A DNA stretch of 60,996 bases from Zopfochytrium polystomum (taxonomy: Eukaryota > Chytridiomycota > Chytridiomycetes > Chytridiales > Chytridiaceae): assembly GCA_025765615.1 (NCBI GenBank), contig JAIVFJ010000342.1, forward strand, positions 1 through 60,996. Direction: 5' to 3'. How positions within the stretch are numbered: the stretch's first letter is position 1; the number at the start of each line of letters is the position of its first letter. Below the pieces are notes generated by a model that made no database searches, was not told the DNA's origin, and worked only from the letters and a program-made list of their open reading frames with translations. This document shows, piece after piece, positions 11,751 through 22,969 of the stretch. The position numbers were made by a program, and so were the translations under genes.

Positions 11751-12493
11751 GACCTCGCCTTCTAAGTGACCATATTTTTTCTAATTTTTCCCCCAAACTG
11801 AACAATCCTCTCAAAGTACATCATTTCTTTATTTTCGTCTTTGGCTCAAAATTTGTCCCAACAGTGGAATTTTACACTTGTTCAGATGCCCCAAACTTTT
11901 GAAGAAAAGTAAATGAGCACAACCTCCAAAGTAAAAGCATTTCTTCTGCCATTTTGGCTGCTCTGTGGCCCAGTTTGATTTGCTGCTTATAGAAAATTAA
12001 TAATGTACACTGTCCCCAGAATCTGCCAATCTTTTTCCCAACATATTTCTCTTTGAGTGCAAAATGCCCCTGAGCACAGCATCTCAGAAACCTCTGGGCC
12101 CTTTGAAAATTAATTTTTTAGACTTTTACATTGTAAACATATCTTTTTATTGGAAGTTAAACAAAAAAAAATTCGTATAGGAACAGACAGAAGAACAGCC
12201 GTCAGTTGGCAACCACCATGAGAACTGGCCATTCAAAGTGGAGAAGGATGATTTTTGAAAGCTAATATCCATAGGAGTACTGATTCTCACTTTTTTCTTT
12301 CATTTCTTGACCTTTGGCAGTGTCAATAGCTTTGCATTGATAGCTGCAAAGGTCCCCATCCAAATATATGTTCCGCAAAGCACTCCCAATACAAAAGCCA
12401 ACTCAGCACTGGCTGCATAGCAGTGCATACGGTGGAAGTTGTTTGTTTGCTGCTTGATGGATGATGGCGGCAGCGGCACTATGAGATCTCCTC

Positions 12494-12718
12494 TTCATCT
12501 TCAGGGGCTCATCTATAGTCTAGTGGCAAAAGGGATAAGACAAGTCTTTAAGATGGGAAGCTCCTGGTTATTAGCAGAGCCAGTACCCTGGATTCAGCTC
12601 AAACTCAACAAAGATGGATGATGTGGTTCAATTCTGTCTTTATTCAAGGACAGCTAGACCAAGTAGAGTTGCTCAATGAAGAGTACCCCACAGGCCCCAG
12701 GTTCAAGCCCTGACTATC
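12494..12718 (+). repeat. tRNA-like relics (possible SINE head)
   Basis: Two degenerate tRNA-like modules lie in tandem. 12506-12597 has an A-box-like TATAGTCTAGTGG and a B-box-like GGATTCAGCTC. 12649-12718 has a B-box-like GGTTCAAGCCC. Neither folds into a complete cloverleaf by eye. They may be tRNA pseudogenes or a tRNA-derived SINE. Confidence 0.3.
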
Positions 12719-12863
12719 CAACATGGTGACCAACAGGCAGCAGTTCAACAAGGGGATGCCTTAAGGCAGTATGGCATCTGCCAGTATCACAGAGACAGAG
12801 CTCAATGTGAGAACCAACCAGGTAGGGGAAGGAAGAGAAAGGAAAGGGAAGGAGACCTCACCC

Positions 12864-12974
12864 CAGCTTGGCATACAACACACTGGCCTGGGGAAATCAT
12901 ACCTCTACTAGCTTGGTCTGGTAGCACTGGCCTAAGAGGACTCCATCCCCAGCTTGGTCTGGTAGCACTGGCCT
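12864..12974. repeat. Three-copy minisatellite (AGCTTGG...CTGGCCT)
   Basis: AGCTTGG followed by 10-12 bases and CTGGCCT occurs three times, at about 12864, 12910 and 12951. The last two copies are identical over 24 bases. The array is followed by a purine-rich strand-asymmetric stretch at 13025-13190. Confidence 0.7.
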
Positions 12975-13869
12975 AGGGAGAAACACCAAAGAGGAAAGAA
13001 AAGGATTGGTTGTTACCTAGGTAGGATTTATTGAGAGAGAGTAGATATATATAGAACAAAGGAGGGGAGAGAGGGAGTATTTATAGGAAAGGGGAGGAGA
13101 GAAAAAAGGAAAGAAGGAAGAAAGAAAGAAAAGAGAAAAAGGGAAAAGACATAACAAAAGGAGAAAATGAAAGAAAGAACTCTCCTGCCTCCAAATTTGG
13201 GGTGAACATAATTTGAGGCTTTGAGGCCACATCAGTGCAGGGACAGTGGATTGAAAGGTGGGAAAATGAGAGAAAAAGGAAAATGAGTAAAAATAAGAAT
13301 GAATAGGATGAATGAGGGGTGTGCCCCTTGTGCATAGGCCCATTCAGCACAAGGAACACAGGATGCTCTATTATAGTGATAAACACTAGAGCCCGTGAGG
13401 GATGTGATGAATGGTAATAAAAAATAAATATGGCGGCCCAATATAATGACAGTCACAACTGGGGAAGAGCTTTTAGGGAGACCCCAGCTAAGACCATGAT
13501 CAGTGAGATTAGGAATCTCACAGCACACTCTCTCAATCATTTCCTTCTGGTGTGTCTGAGTTGTGAATGCATAATATTTACATCTGTAGTAATGAACTGG
13601 GAAATGATAGCCCTGAGCAATGCTTTCCAATTGAGCTCTTGTTGGACAAGGTACCAAATCAGTGGGCCCTCTTACAGCAGGATGAACAGATTGAGAGTTG
13701 TTGCCAATTTTTAAAAGCTGCATAGCCAGTTCAAGTCGAAAATCCTTTGTAGAAACATCCACTGATAGGCTGCCAGACTTCCTCACTTTGAAGTTGATCA
13801 CTCTTGCATTTACAAATCATGCATCAAAAGCAAAGTAGAAGAGAAAAATGGCACCGCTCCCTTATTTTG

Positions 13870-14205
13870 TGAGCAACAGTGCATGTCGTCATCAACTGAT
13901 CAGTTCTGTCCACACCCCCCATAAGCTGATATAGGAGTGGTGCTTTTTGTCAGGAACAGGGCAGGACAGGACAAGGCAGACAAGGAACTGAGAGGAGTGA
14001 TGATTGTATTGGAATTCACTTGAAGGAAGGGACAGGTCCCCCATCCCCCTTTTATACCTTTTGAGAGCCTTCCTTGTCAAGACTCAAAGAAAGTTCCAGC
14101 AAGAACAATTGGTGATACAATGATTCATCCAACCCTCATCCTCGCAGAGCAGTATCAGGTCAAAGCTCCTGCACACTGATTACACCAAAAGAACCAAAAC
14201 TAACA
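13870..14205 (-). repeat. Putative 3' LTR of the copia remnant
   Basis: On the minus strand a purine-rich tract (AGCTTAGGGGGTAG, 14220-14206) is followed directly by TGTTAGTTTTGG at 14205, the usual start of a copia LTR. A TATAAAAGGGG box lies at about 14058-14048. The 3' boundary is not determined. A diverged copy of the first 50 bases occurs at 18976-19026 (plus-strand reading CCTGTACACT...TTACGCCAA). Confidence 0.45.
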
Positions 14206-15300
14206 CTACCCCCTAAGCTGTGGGCAGGAGCAAAGGCCAGCACAGAAAAAACCTTAAGCCAAAGTCAACTTAAGAAAACTGTACACCAGAAAAAGAAGAA
14301 TCACAAACACGTATGACTGGCCACCAGATGGCAGAACAGAAAAGACAGACCGCACTAACAAGAAATGGATGGGGGCACATATTGGGCAGTTACTGCAGTG
14401 CGGTTGTTGATAATTTTGGCATGGTGTTGAAGTAACTCCTTGATATAGGCTTTCTGGTGCAAGAAGATTCCGTTGTGGTGGTGTTCCAGTTGCATATTGA
14501 GGATGGTTTTGATTGTTCCTATTTTGCAGAGCTTGTACTGAGATTTGGCGGTGTGATGGCAGAGGTGATTTCCCCAGAATCCCCAAAGAAACAAATATCA
14601 TTGACATAGATCAATGAAAATAACTTTTCCATCCACTTGACGGAAGAGGATATAGGGGTCTGCTGTGCTTTGCTGATATCAATTTGACTTCAGGTGGCCA
14701 ATCAGTTCCTGGTATCAACACCAGCCAGCTTGCTTGATACCATTAACAGCTCTCTTCAGTAGCCGTCTGGCTGCTCCATATAAACGGCACATCAGGCATG
14801 CTGTTTAGGTACGCATTGCTGATGTCGACAATAGCAGTGTGCCAGTTGTTTGCAGCTGCCATGGCAATGAGCCAACAAAGACTATTGATTTGGACAACAG
14901 AAGAGCGAGTATTCCAAAAATCAATGCCATGACATTGAGTGACTTAGCCACAAGCTGTGCACAGAAGCGCTCAATGCTGCCATCTGGTTGAAGTTTGACC
15001 TTGTAGACCCATTTGTTCTGCACGACGTTGATGTTGGTGGGCTGTTCCACAACTTCAATGGCTGCTAAAGTGCAAAGGGCATTGATCTCAGTCTGCTCTG
15101 CTGCAATCCACTCCTTTGACCATTTACCAGACATGGCTTTGCACGAGTTTGGGGATTGGGACAAGTTGTGCTTGTGAGGTAGGTTTGCCCAGAACGTGTA
15201 CACTTAGCTGAGTTCTACAGTGATGGTGAATGTGAATGTTGGTGATGAGAAGGTCTTCCGCACAATGCTGGTCTGGGCTCCCCCCAGTACCCTATGAGGT
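14206..15300 (-). mobile_element. Ty1/copia retrotransposon pol remnant (reverse transcriptase)
   Basis: Minus-strand fragments fall in the order of a copia reverse transcriptase/RNase H region. Near 15070-14960 are WIAAEQTEINAL and NKWVYKVKLQPDGSIERF. In another frame near 14840-14790 is VDISNAYLNSMPDVPF, matching the family's D-x-(K/S)-x-AYLNG motif. Near 14620-14590 is IYVNDICFFGDS at the position of the catalytic YVDD box, with Asp changed to Asn. Near 14500-14410 is IFLHQKAYIKELLQHHAKI. Frame changes and stops separate the pieces, and gag, protease and integrase were not found. It is inactive, and an LTR-like sequence follows immediately. Confidence 0.7.
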
Positions 15301-17921
15301 GAGGCGACCACTCCCCCATACACAGCTTGCCTTCTACTCAGCCTCGTTGAAGAATCAGCAGAATGTTTTTGTCAAGTCAAACATCCAAGCCAAAACCACA
15401 AAGTTTCTGGTCAGATTACAAAAGTTGAGGGCAATCTCTGAAGTATCCAGATCCTGGTTATGCTGCATGAATGAATGAGGCATTCAAAGAACATAGCTGT
15501 TCTGGAGTGACTCTATTAAAGGAGTTTGAAATCTAGAGTCAGTTAGATTTGGTTCTGCAAAGGAAGAATCTTATATGAGAATGGAACTTAAGTAATCTTG
15601 CAAGATTGAGCTTGTTCATAGTTTGCTCTGAAATAGTGTTAGTGTTGAGTGTCCAGTAAAGATAAACGTTGGTATTCCTTGGAATGAGCCAAAGGTTATT
15701 TGAAGGAAAATTGTGTTTTGTCACTGAAGTTGGTTAGGAATAATTCATCAGAGTGATGCAATTGAGGTGAAGATTCAGGTATGGCTGTGGAATTTCCTGC
15801 GATGTGGGACGTGGTGTTAGTATGTCTGTGTATTTAAGCTGAAGCAGTCAATATGTGTGAGTTGAGGTCCCTAGCCAGGGTCAAGTAAGCCCAGCAAAAT
15901 TAGGTAATCCATAGTTTGAATCCTGAGTCCAGATTCATTTGGCTAAAACAGATAGAGCATTTTCTTAAGCCATCATCCCGGCACCAAGAAGACCATGCCA
16001 AGTTGGTGCCAATCCATGCTGAGACCGCCTTGCAACTCTGTGCTGATGATCATCTTTCACTTATTCCAAGCGTCCTCCATGTAATTGGCTATACAGTGCT
16101 GATGATCATCTTTTACTTATCCCTAGCATCCTCTTCCCTAAGTGGAAGATGATGTTTGATATTGCACTGGCAAAATGGTTTGAGGATGGTTAAACTCAAC
16201 CAGTCCTGGATCTATTAATGAATGGACAGCAAATTGTCTTTGGCTGAAGTTATGTGAGCAAAGATAATGAGAGGCTTAGCCTGATGTAACAGAGTCCAAG
16301 GTCAAGAGGAAATTGCACAAGGCTGCCATGGTTGTGAGAGTTGGCACTTGCATAACTATTGGTCATCCCAATCACTTATATGTTTGATATAGAGTTGCAG
16401 AATGGTCGAAAACACTCTGATCTCAAAAGGTGGCCAAGTCGATGATAATTGCATCAGGAAGTCCAGAAATTGAACTGCCGAAATGGGTCAAAGGCAAGGA
16501 AAACACCATATCTTTAAATCCTAATACGTTGTGCCCTGTGTTGATGTTCATGGAATGATGAATCAGGAGACTGCGAGACTGACAGGATACTGCATGGCTG
16601 TATGTTGAGAGGAAAAAGGAAGATACTTTGATGCATATCAAAAGAGAAGAGCAAAACACTTAGCAGATTGATTATTAGTTGATGGAGCTAGTTGGTTTTT
16701 GAGGGCCTCTGTTGTTTGTTGTTCAATCAATATGAAGAGGCAGATAACCAGGATAGTAACAGTTGGTGTGGTGATTTCTGGTGCAGTAGCAGTTGAGTCT
16801 TAGTCACTTTGATTGGCCAGCTCGATATGTTGCTTATCAGGGTTTTGTCAAACAGGTTTTTGAAGAGTGAGATTAGTTTGGCTGAACTTGTTATCTGAGG
16901 AGCTGGGTTGCTGACAACAAGAAAAACGTTTCCTATCCCCACATCCAACAGGCTTTGGTTCAGTGAGCCAACAAAGACTCAAACAACTTTTTGGAAAGGG
17001 CGAATACGATGGAGGAGTTCTCCAACTGCTGACTTTGCAAAGCTGTCAACCTGATGGTTCGCTTTGGTGAAGGCATCTGTTTTCAGTTGGTTCCATTTTG
17101 AAGCGTTGAAAGTCGTCAATGATGTCCTTTGCAAGTCCCTGGTCTGTTTCTCTTGTCCACGAGGCGGAGGCACCAATTGGAATCTGGGATGAGACGACTT
17201 TGCGATAAAGTGGCTGAGCTGCGGAAAGAGCCCATCAGGTGCAACTGCAGTAGACAGAGGCAGCGAAAGACTGTCGGCAAACAAAATCCAATAATGCCAA
17301 CACAGATAGAGTGGTTGTGTGCTTGGTCCGAAATAGTGTTACGAAGGGCGCACAAAGTGCCTTGGATTTGAATGCTTGATCTGTCCTTTGTGAGACTACA
17401 CTGAGGTCTCAGTGATAAAGTCTAGGGATTTTATCTGCAAAAACAAGCGTACCTGTCATAAAACCACAAGGATCGGGACCCCTATTATTATTCCCGGTTC
17501 TTTAGTTTCCAAGGCGTTATCAAAGTGTATTTGCAGCCAACCCATCTTTATTATTGGGCCTGCTTTTACTACTTTCGTCTTAACAGTTTCCGTTGCGCCA
17601 GGGTCTTCCAAGCATCACTCTTCTTCATCTTCATCTGAATCAAAGTCAAACTCAGAGGCAAAACAGGCAGGCTCTTAAGTGGAAGGACAGCCTGATCTGC
17701 CATTTCCTGCATTCAAGCTCTCTTTCTTATAATCAATATCTTGAAAATCAGTTTGCCTCAGCCCAAAAGCCAAATTCAAGTTGAATGAAATGAAGCTTGA
17801 TAGCAGGGCTATACCTGGTTTTATTTGCAAGGGACCTTGTTAACTTAAGCATAGGGATAGTTTTTGATGGCTGCATGTTTATTACTCCTTTATGACTCTT
17901 GCTGAGTCAGGATAATGCTCA
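15301..17921. other. CpG-poor stretch without supported genes
   Basis: Only short open frames occur. Minus-strand frames at 16423-16659, 16727-16948 and 16979-17284 may be further retroelement debris, but I recognise no motif. A tRNA-Lys-like half (GATAGAGCATTTTCTTAAG, about 15962-15980) and a 57-bp-period repeat at 16041-16135 are the only structures seen. Confidence 0.4.
16041..16135. repeat. Two-copy direct repeat, 57-bp period
   Basis: TGCTGATGATCATCTTT recurs at 16041 and 16098 with about 38 bases of similarity each. Most differences are C/T or G/A transitions, including one CG to CA change. Confidence 0.7.
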
Positions 17922-18030
17922 GCCGTCTTAGCTCATCTGGGAGAGCGTAAGACTGAAGTAGCCACATGGTCGTCTGTGCAGGGGCTCTCTGGCAATCTTA
18001 AGGCACCCGGTTCAATCCCGGGAGACGGCA
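17922..18030 (+). tRNA. tRNA-Phe(GAA) with 36-nt intron
   Basis: The acceptor stem GCCGTCT/AGACGGC pairs perfectly. The D-arm is GCTC...GAGC and the anticodon stem TAAGA/TCTTA. The loop CTGAAG carries anticodon GAA and is interrupted after position 37 by an intron at 17959-17994. The T-arm is CCCGG-TTCAATC-CCGGG and the discriminator A. Mature length is 73 nt. CpGs are kept inside the gene although neighbouring DNA lacks them. Confidence 0.95.
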
Positions 18031-18495
18031 TGATACAGTCGTATCTGGCACTGTAGCACTTTGGATTTTCTGCAGGGCAGACTGTGCAGCTGGTCAGGCC
18101 CAATGGACCTTTTTTGTGCATTTCAAGCCTCTAAGCAATTGATTGAAATACTGATGTCCACAAGACTGGCAATGTTTTCTGTTCTTCTTCTCTCCACACA
18201 TATGAGAGGGTTCATTTTCCTGTTGACTTGCAAGGTTTGAACCTTTGCTCCCCTTTTTGTTACAAAGAGACTCAGCATGATTTTATTGCACAAATTTCAC
18301 AGTGGTGCCCATTCTCAAATGCTCAGCATGGTGCCATCATATGATGAACTAAACAGCACAAGCGCTTTTTCTCTCAATTGTTGCATCATTTGATGGTGTT
18401 TGGAAAAATTCAAGAAAAATGAGTGAAAATATGCACTGCCAGATTCAATTTGTGCATAAAGCACTAAATATCTCTTGGTAAGTGCTGCCAGTGGA

Positions 18496-18607
18496 GCCTG
18501 GTTAGCTCAATCGGTAGAGCGTGTGACTCTTAGTCTCCTGCCATGTGCATTTCGACACACTTGCCGGATCCTGCAATCACAAGGCTGTGGGTTCAGCCCC
18601 CTCTACT
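18496..18607 (+). tRNA. tRNA-Lys(CTT)-like gene with 43-nt intron, 3' end broken
   Basis: The 5' part is canonical: GCCTGGT, TA, GCTCAATCGGTAGAGC, anticodon stem TGTGA/TCACA, loop CTCTTA (anticodon CTT). An intron of 43 nt runs from GTCTCC to CTGCA, then GTGGG-TTCAGCC. The 3' T-stem then has only four pairs (CCCTC), and no sequence complementary to GCCTGGT follows. CTCTAC and a run of six T start instead. The acceptor stem therefore cannot form. Either the 3' end was replaced by a recombination or insertion, or this is a pseudogene that still has a Pol III terminator. Confidence 0.6.
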
Positions 18608-18640
18608 TTTTTCAGTTTTTTTTTCAGTTTTTTTTTTTTC
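18606..18640 (+). terminator. T-rich Pol III-type terminator
   Basis: T6, T9 and T12 runs separated by CAG directly follow the truncated tRNA-Lys. They are a strong RNA polymerase III stop. Confidence 0.5.
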
Positions 18641-18969
18641 AAACACCCCTTCAATTACCTCCCAGGTGTGCGGTGGGAAAGCGTGGCAGGAAAGGAAGGT
18701 TTCCTCCTACAAACAAATGATTTTGCTACCATTTATATGTTGGTGATGTGCCATGGCAAATCAGAAAGGTTCAAGGTCCTGTGTCCTATGCACGAGAGCG
18801 CTGTCCAGGTTTTGGCTGATTGGCCACTGTGGGGATGGATGAAGTACACTACTGAAGGTGTGGTGGTGAGGTTGAAGCTGATTTCTGTCTGCCTTGTGTT
18901 TGTTGCTATACAAAACTGCTACAAGGACCAAAACTCAATCTCCCTTGCACAAGGTGCCCAATTGCCCCA

Positions 18970-19030
18970 CAGTGTCAGGTTAAACTTCCTGTACACTACT
19001 TACGCCAACAGACCCAAACCAAACAGGTGC
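18970..19030 (-). repeat. Diverged copia LTR fragment
   Basis: About 50 bases match the LTR start at 14155-14205 with roughly one difference in four (GTxTCAGGTxAAA, TTCCTGxACACT, TTACxCCAA, CCxAAACxAACA), with transitions dominating. No flanking element survives. Confidence 0.4.
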
Positions 19031-19293
19031 ATCAAAAACGGCTTGCTGTGTAAGGCACAAGTTTTGCCAGTGACTGGAAGATTGGCTTACAATTGTACAT
19101 CCTTCCCATCCCACCCCATCCTGACACAATTTTGCCCAAAGGTTCCACATCCACCTTCCACCAGTGGTCAAGGAGCTTGTGCCAGGCTTCCACAGCATTT
19201 GCAGGCCAAAACAACCATGAGGCTCTTCAACACCACACAGCAACAGCTCAAGTTGGTGCGCTGATCAAGCTGTAACTTGAAGCAACGATTCAG

Positions 19294-19365
19294 GGGGGCT
19301 TCCGGGACTTGAACCCGGGACCTCCTCCACCCTAAGAAGGAATCATACCCCTAGACCAAAGCCCC
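19294..19365 (-). tRNA. tRNA-Pro(AGG)
   Basis: The acceptor stem is GGGGCTT/AAGCCCC. The anticodon stem is CCTTC/GGAGG with loop TTAGGGT (anticodon AGG). The T-arm CCGGG-TTCAAGT-CCCGG is intact. 72 nt, discriminator C, no intron. Confidence 0.93.
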
Positions 19366-19767
19366 TTGTGATGCGGGCATAATCTGCCCCCTTAGCCTCA
19401 AGCACCAATCCTGAAACTGCAGACTTGACCTTGCTAAATCGGGCAGATTGTCCCAAGGTCAAAGGAACCAGAAAATGGTTAGCTTGTTTGTTTACCCTTG
19501 TATTCTTGTACTTGGTTCAACTGGTCGCTGCACATTCTTTACAAGATCTTGCCACTTTGTAGCTTTTTCAATAAGAAGAAAACATTCAACCGCTGACAGT
19601 CCAGTTTTGACGCTCTTGTTGTTGCCACTGTCACCTCTGTCACACTCCTAACAATCTCAGCTGCCACCTTGCATTACGTCCCGTGTCCTCAACTCTCTGC
19701 AAATCCTCACAGCCCAGATTCCTTTTTTTTAAGGCCCCTTGTGCGCCATCAAGGCTGGGTGTTGGAG

Positions 19768-19840
19768 CGAGCGTGCCAGGGGTCGAACCTGGAATCTCTT
19801 GATTCGTAGTCAAGCGCGGTAACCATTTTGCCACACGCCC
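19768..19840 (-). tRNA. tRNA-Arg(ACG)
   Basis: The acceptor stem GGGCGTG/CACGCTC has one G-T pair. The anticodon stem is CTTGA/TCAAG with loop CTACGAA (anticodon ACG). The T-arm CCAGG-TTCGACC-CCTGG and the B box are canonical. No intron. Confidence 0.93.
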
Positions 19841-20508
19841 TTGGCTTGGTGTGTGCTGCTTGCTTATCTCACGCCCTTTCTTGGAGCCTTGCTTTGATTG
19901 CAATCTAGGGGTTTGTTAAGCAGCTGCAGATCAGAAACTATATCAGGCAATTCTCGGCAGCACCAACTACCTGGCAACACACACGCGACTGGGGATCTTG
20001 CTCCAGCAGTTTTGGTATCTCAGCGCTTTCAGCAAAGATCACAGAGAGCAGCATATGAGAATTCTCAATGTTGCTGGTTACACTGACACTGCCCACAGCG
20101 TCCACTCAGATGGAAAATCACAGCTCAGCTACAATGTTCTTTTTGGAGGACCAACTATCATCTGGACATCTGTTCAGACCAGCACTGTTATGTTGTGAGT
20201 AACCCTGAGGAAAAATGACATTTGCACTGGTCCCAGTGCTATTGACACTTCTAACTGCATGAGCACTTGGAGGTGGTCTTGGCTGGCCTCGAAGCCTCAA
20301 ACCATTTTGCAGCAAGCTTCTGGTCCTTGAAGTGCAAATGAAACAGTCAGAGCTAGAAGGCTATCACAGCCACCCCAGCCAGCCTGCAGTGTGAAAGGGG
20401 GACCCACAGCAGCTCAGGAAAAGCATGATAAGCCTCAAAGTGTTAGGGCAAGATGAAGGTTTTGTATCGAAAGGTTGGCAAGAAACAAATATTTCTCCAT
20501 TAGAAGGA

Positions 20509-20579
20509 GCAACAGTGGTTCAGTGGTAGAATTATCGCCTGCCACGCGGTAGACCCGGGTCCGATTCCCGGCTGTTGCA
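20509..20579 (+). tRNA. tRNA-Gly(GCC)
   Basis: The acceptor stem is GCAACAG/CTGTTGC. The anticodon stem is ATCGC/GCGGT with loop CTGCCAC (anticodon GCC). The T-arm is CCGGG-TCCGATT-CCCGG. 71 nt, no intron. Confidence 0.93.
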
Positions 20580-20630
20580 ATCATTGTGTGATTGAAAGCT
20601 AAAATGTCAACAAAGGCAATCTCTGCCCTC

Positions 20631-20722
20631 TGCCCTCTGCTGGAATCAGACGGACGACCTTATCCTTGCAAGGGCCGTGTGCCCTCCTACAAGGGATACG
20701 CTCTGTCAGCTGAGCAGAAGGC
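20631..20722 (-). pseudogene. tRNA-Thr(TGT)-like, degenerate, 21-nt intron
   Basis: The acceptor GCCTTCT/AGAGGGC and anticodon stem TATCC/GGATA pair. Loop CTTGTA gives anticodon TGT, followed by a 21-nt intron. Positions 8-9 are missing, the T-stem has two mismatches (GTCCG/CCAGC) and the T-loop is TCTGATT instead of TTCGATT. It looks like a decaying relative of the tRNA-Thr(AGT) gene at 25865-25958. Confidence 0.6.
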
Positions 20723-20739
20723 TTCCTAATTCACTGTTT

Positions 20740-22620
20740 GACCAGCCCAACTCAAACTCAAGCAGCTTTGATTGATGGGCTGGCCAATCTGCTGCAGCAG
20801 GCCAAGGCTAGGCAGTGTGAGCAATGCTTGTCCAGACAAACACACTTGCACACATACACGGATAAAGACCTATGCATGCACGCACACACGTTTGCACACA
20901 CATACACACACACAGTCACACACAGTGTGGCAATGCTCAATGCAGCGCTGTCCTGCTCAACCACTGCTGGCCAGCCTGAGGTGGGAAGAAAAACAACTGT
21001 GCCAACACAAAGTGATCCATGCACAACCGTCTCTCAGTGTATGTCTCCTCCACAAGGTAGTCACATCAGAAATTGTGGCACTAATTGGGGAGGAACTGTG
21101 GACTTTGCCAACTTGCCACAGCTGTCCAATGGCCATGGCTGTCCACTGGAGATGGCCAGCCAGCAGATTGGGCTTTCCTTCAGCCATGGTGAAGTATGAG
21201 CCAGGGTTGTCCAGGTAAGAGAAACTGTGGCCTGGTCCAAACAGCTGCCACAGGAATCCACAGCCAATAATGCACAATTCGACACCTGGCAATTATTTTT
21301 GCTTCCCATGGCCCAGATTTCTGGACCTTGCAGTTATGGTATGCCCCAAAACAATGCAGTGGCCATTCGCAACCAGCCATTACGCCCTTCCCCTTCATCC
21401 CCTGTAAGGGCCTCTCTCCCAAGCAGGTGCAACAGTTTTGCTTCCTGAAGCAATCAAGATGTCTTCTGTTAAAAAAAAGAAGAACAAAAAATAATTAAAA
21501 TCTCAAACCCACTCTTCAAATGCATCACTTCATCTTGGGATGTGAAAGTTGTGTTGTCCTTCAGTGCACTGTGACAACATGAAACATGATCAGCAGAGTT
21601 TCACAACACAGTTGATACAGGAACTCACCAGCTCAAGGCCAGATAATTTTGTTCAAATTGCCCTTCCAGCACAAAGAATGTAAGGGGCCTCTTGAATACA
21701 TTTTAAACTGAATATTGCGGACTCACCAAAACTGTACAATCATACTTCTGAGTGAATATTTGAACAATATGCAAGCAAGGAATTTGGTATGATGACTGTC
21801 TTCATGACCGTCATCCTCCAAAAAAACCCTCCTCATGCAAGTTATAGTGGCGTGTCTGAAGATTGGTCTGTCCAGCAAAGTTGTAGCTGAGGGCAATAGA
21901 CTCGCTGTCTGTGTCGAAACCCAAGAAGAGTCCAAGTGAGGCCCGAGGAGAGAACTTGGTCTTGCGTGAGTTGCAGGTTCTGTGTACTCATTGTTGAGTG
22001 TGACAATGAGGCAGCTGAAAATTCCAAGGTGGCATAGGTTGGGTTTTTCGGCCTTGGTAATATTCAAATGGAATTCGACCACTGCGAGTGTGTTGCACAC
22101 AATTGCACAGGAATGAAGCGTGGCGTATTGCGTAGTTTGTCAACAGCGCAAGCCAGCGCCCAGGTCTGCATTGGTGGTGGCTGGCTCTCCCCATGGCTAT
22201 CGTGAGAATGATAACTGACAGTCACAATAGGTTCGGGTCCGTCTTGTGCCTCTTGCTGCTAACCAGTCAGCTCCACCTAACAGCTGAAAAGAAAAACATT
22301 GGACAATATGTGTTTCTTTTGGCTGGTGTGGGTGATTAGGCTGCTGTGACTGCTTGCTCTTCTTGGCCCTAATAAGCATGGGACACTGGATTGCCCTGGA
22401 ACCTGGATGGTCTTGGCCACCAGATTGCCCACTGCCACAGCAAGCCACCTGCCACAGTTTGCCACAAGCCATGGCCATTTACCCACCATGGCTTGCTCCA
22501 GGCGACAGGGCTGACAAATTCGGGTGGCGGCGCCATTGTGGATTCTGGGGATTCTGCCACCCTGGCTTTCTGCAATTAGTGCCACAAAGTTTCCTATGCA
22601 GGGGTCTCCCAACTGCAGGG
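20740..22620. other. CpG-poor stretch without supported genes
   Basis: Low-complexity CCACAG/TGGCCA-rich sequence and a short CA repeat (about 20838-20930). Open frames here lack start context or family motifs. Confidence 0.4.
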
Positions 22621-22625
22621 GAAAA

Positions 22626-22708
22626 TGGTCAGAGTGGGATTCGAACCCACGCCTCGTGAGAGACCGCAACTTGAGTGCGGCGCCTTAGACCAGCTCGGCC
22701 ATCTGACC
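22626..22708 (-). tRNA. tRNA-Leu(CAA)
   Basis: A type II tRNA with a long variable arm (CTCTCACGAGGC region). The acceptor stem is GGTCAGA/TCTGACC and the anticodon stem GCACT/..GTGC type with loop CTCAAGT (anticodon CAA). The T-arm is GTGGG-TTCGAAT-CCCAC. 83 nt, no intron. Confidence 0.94.
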
Positions 22709-22897
22709 ACAGACATATTGTGTGTGGCAAGGGCACCCAGTGTGGACTGCTAGGCAGTGGTTGACCACCTGCCAGCGAGTGTGCAAATCCATCAACTGGA
22801 GTTCTGAGCAAAACCCTGCAGCTGCCGTGCTCTGCTGCTCTCAGATCAGCAGACATATGCATTTTGTATTTTGCAAACACAAGCAAGAATCCCCAAT

Positions 22898-22969
22898 GCT
22901 ACATTCGTATAGTGGCTAGTACGCCTCGTTGTGGCCGAGGAAACGGTGGTTCGATTCCACCATGTAGCA
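22898..22969 (+). tRNA. tRNA-His(GTG)
   Basis: The acceptor stem is GCTACAT/ATGTAGC. The anticodon stem is CCTCG/CGAGG with loop TTGTGGC (anticodon GTG). The T-arm is GGTGG-TTCGATT-CCACC. No intron. Confidence 0.95.

Noticed and set aside
13025..13393. A second complete LTR with TATA-like and polyadenylation-like signals (minus strand)
   Set aside because: No matching partner repeat or target duplication could be found by eye; left as an unexplained purine-rich stretch.
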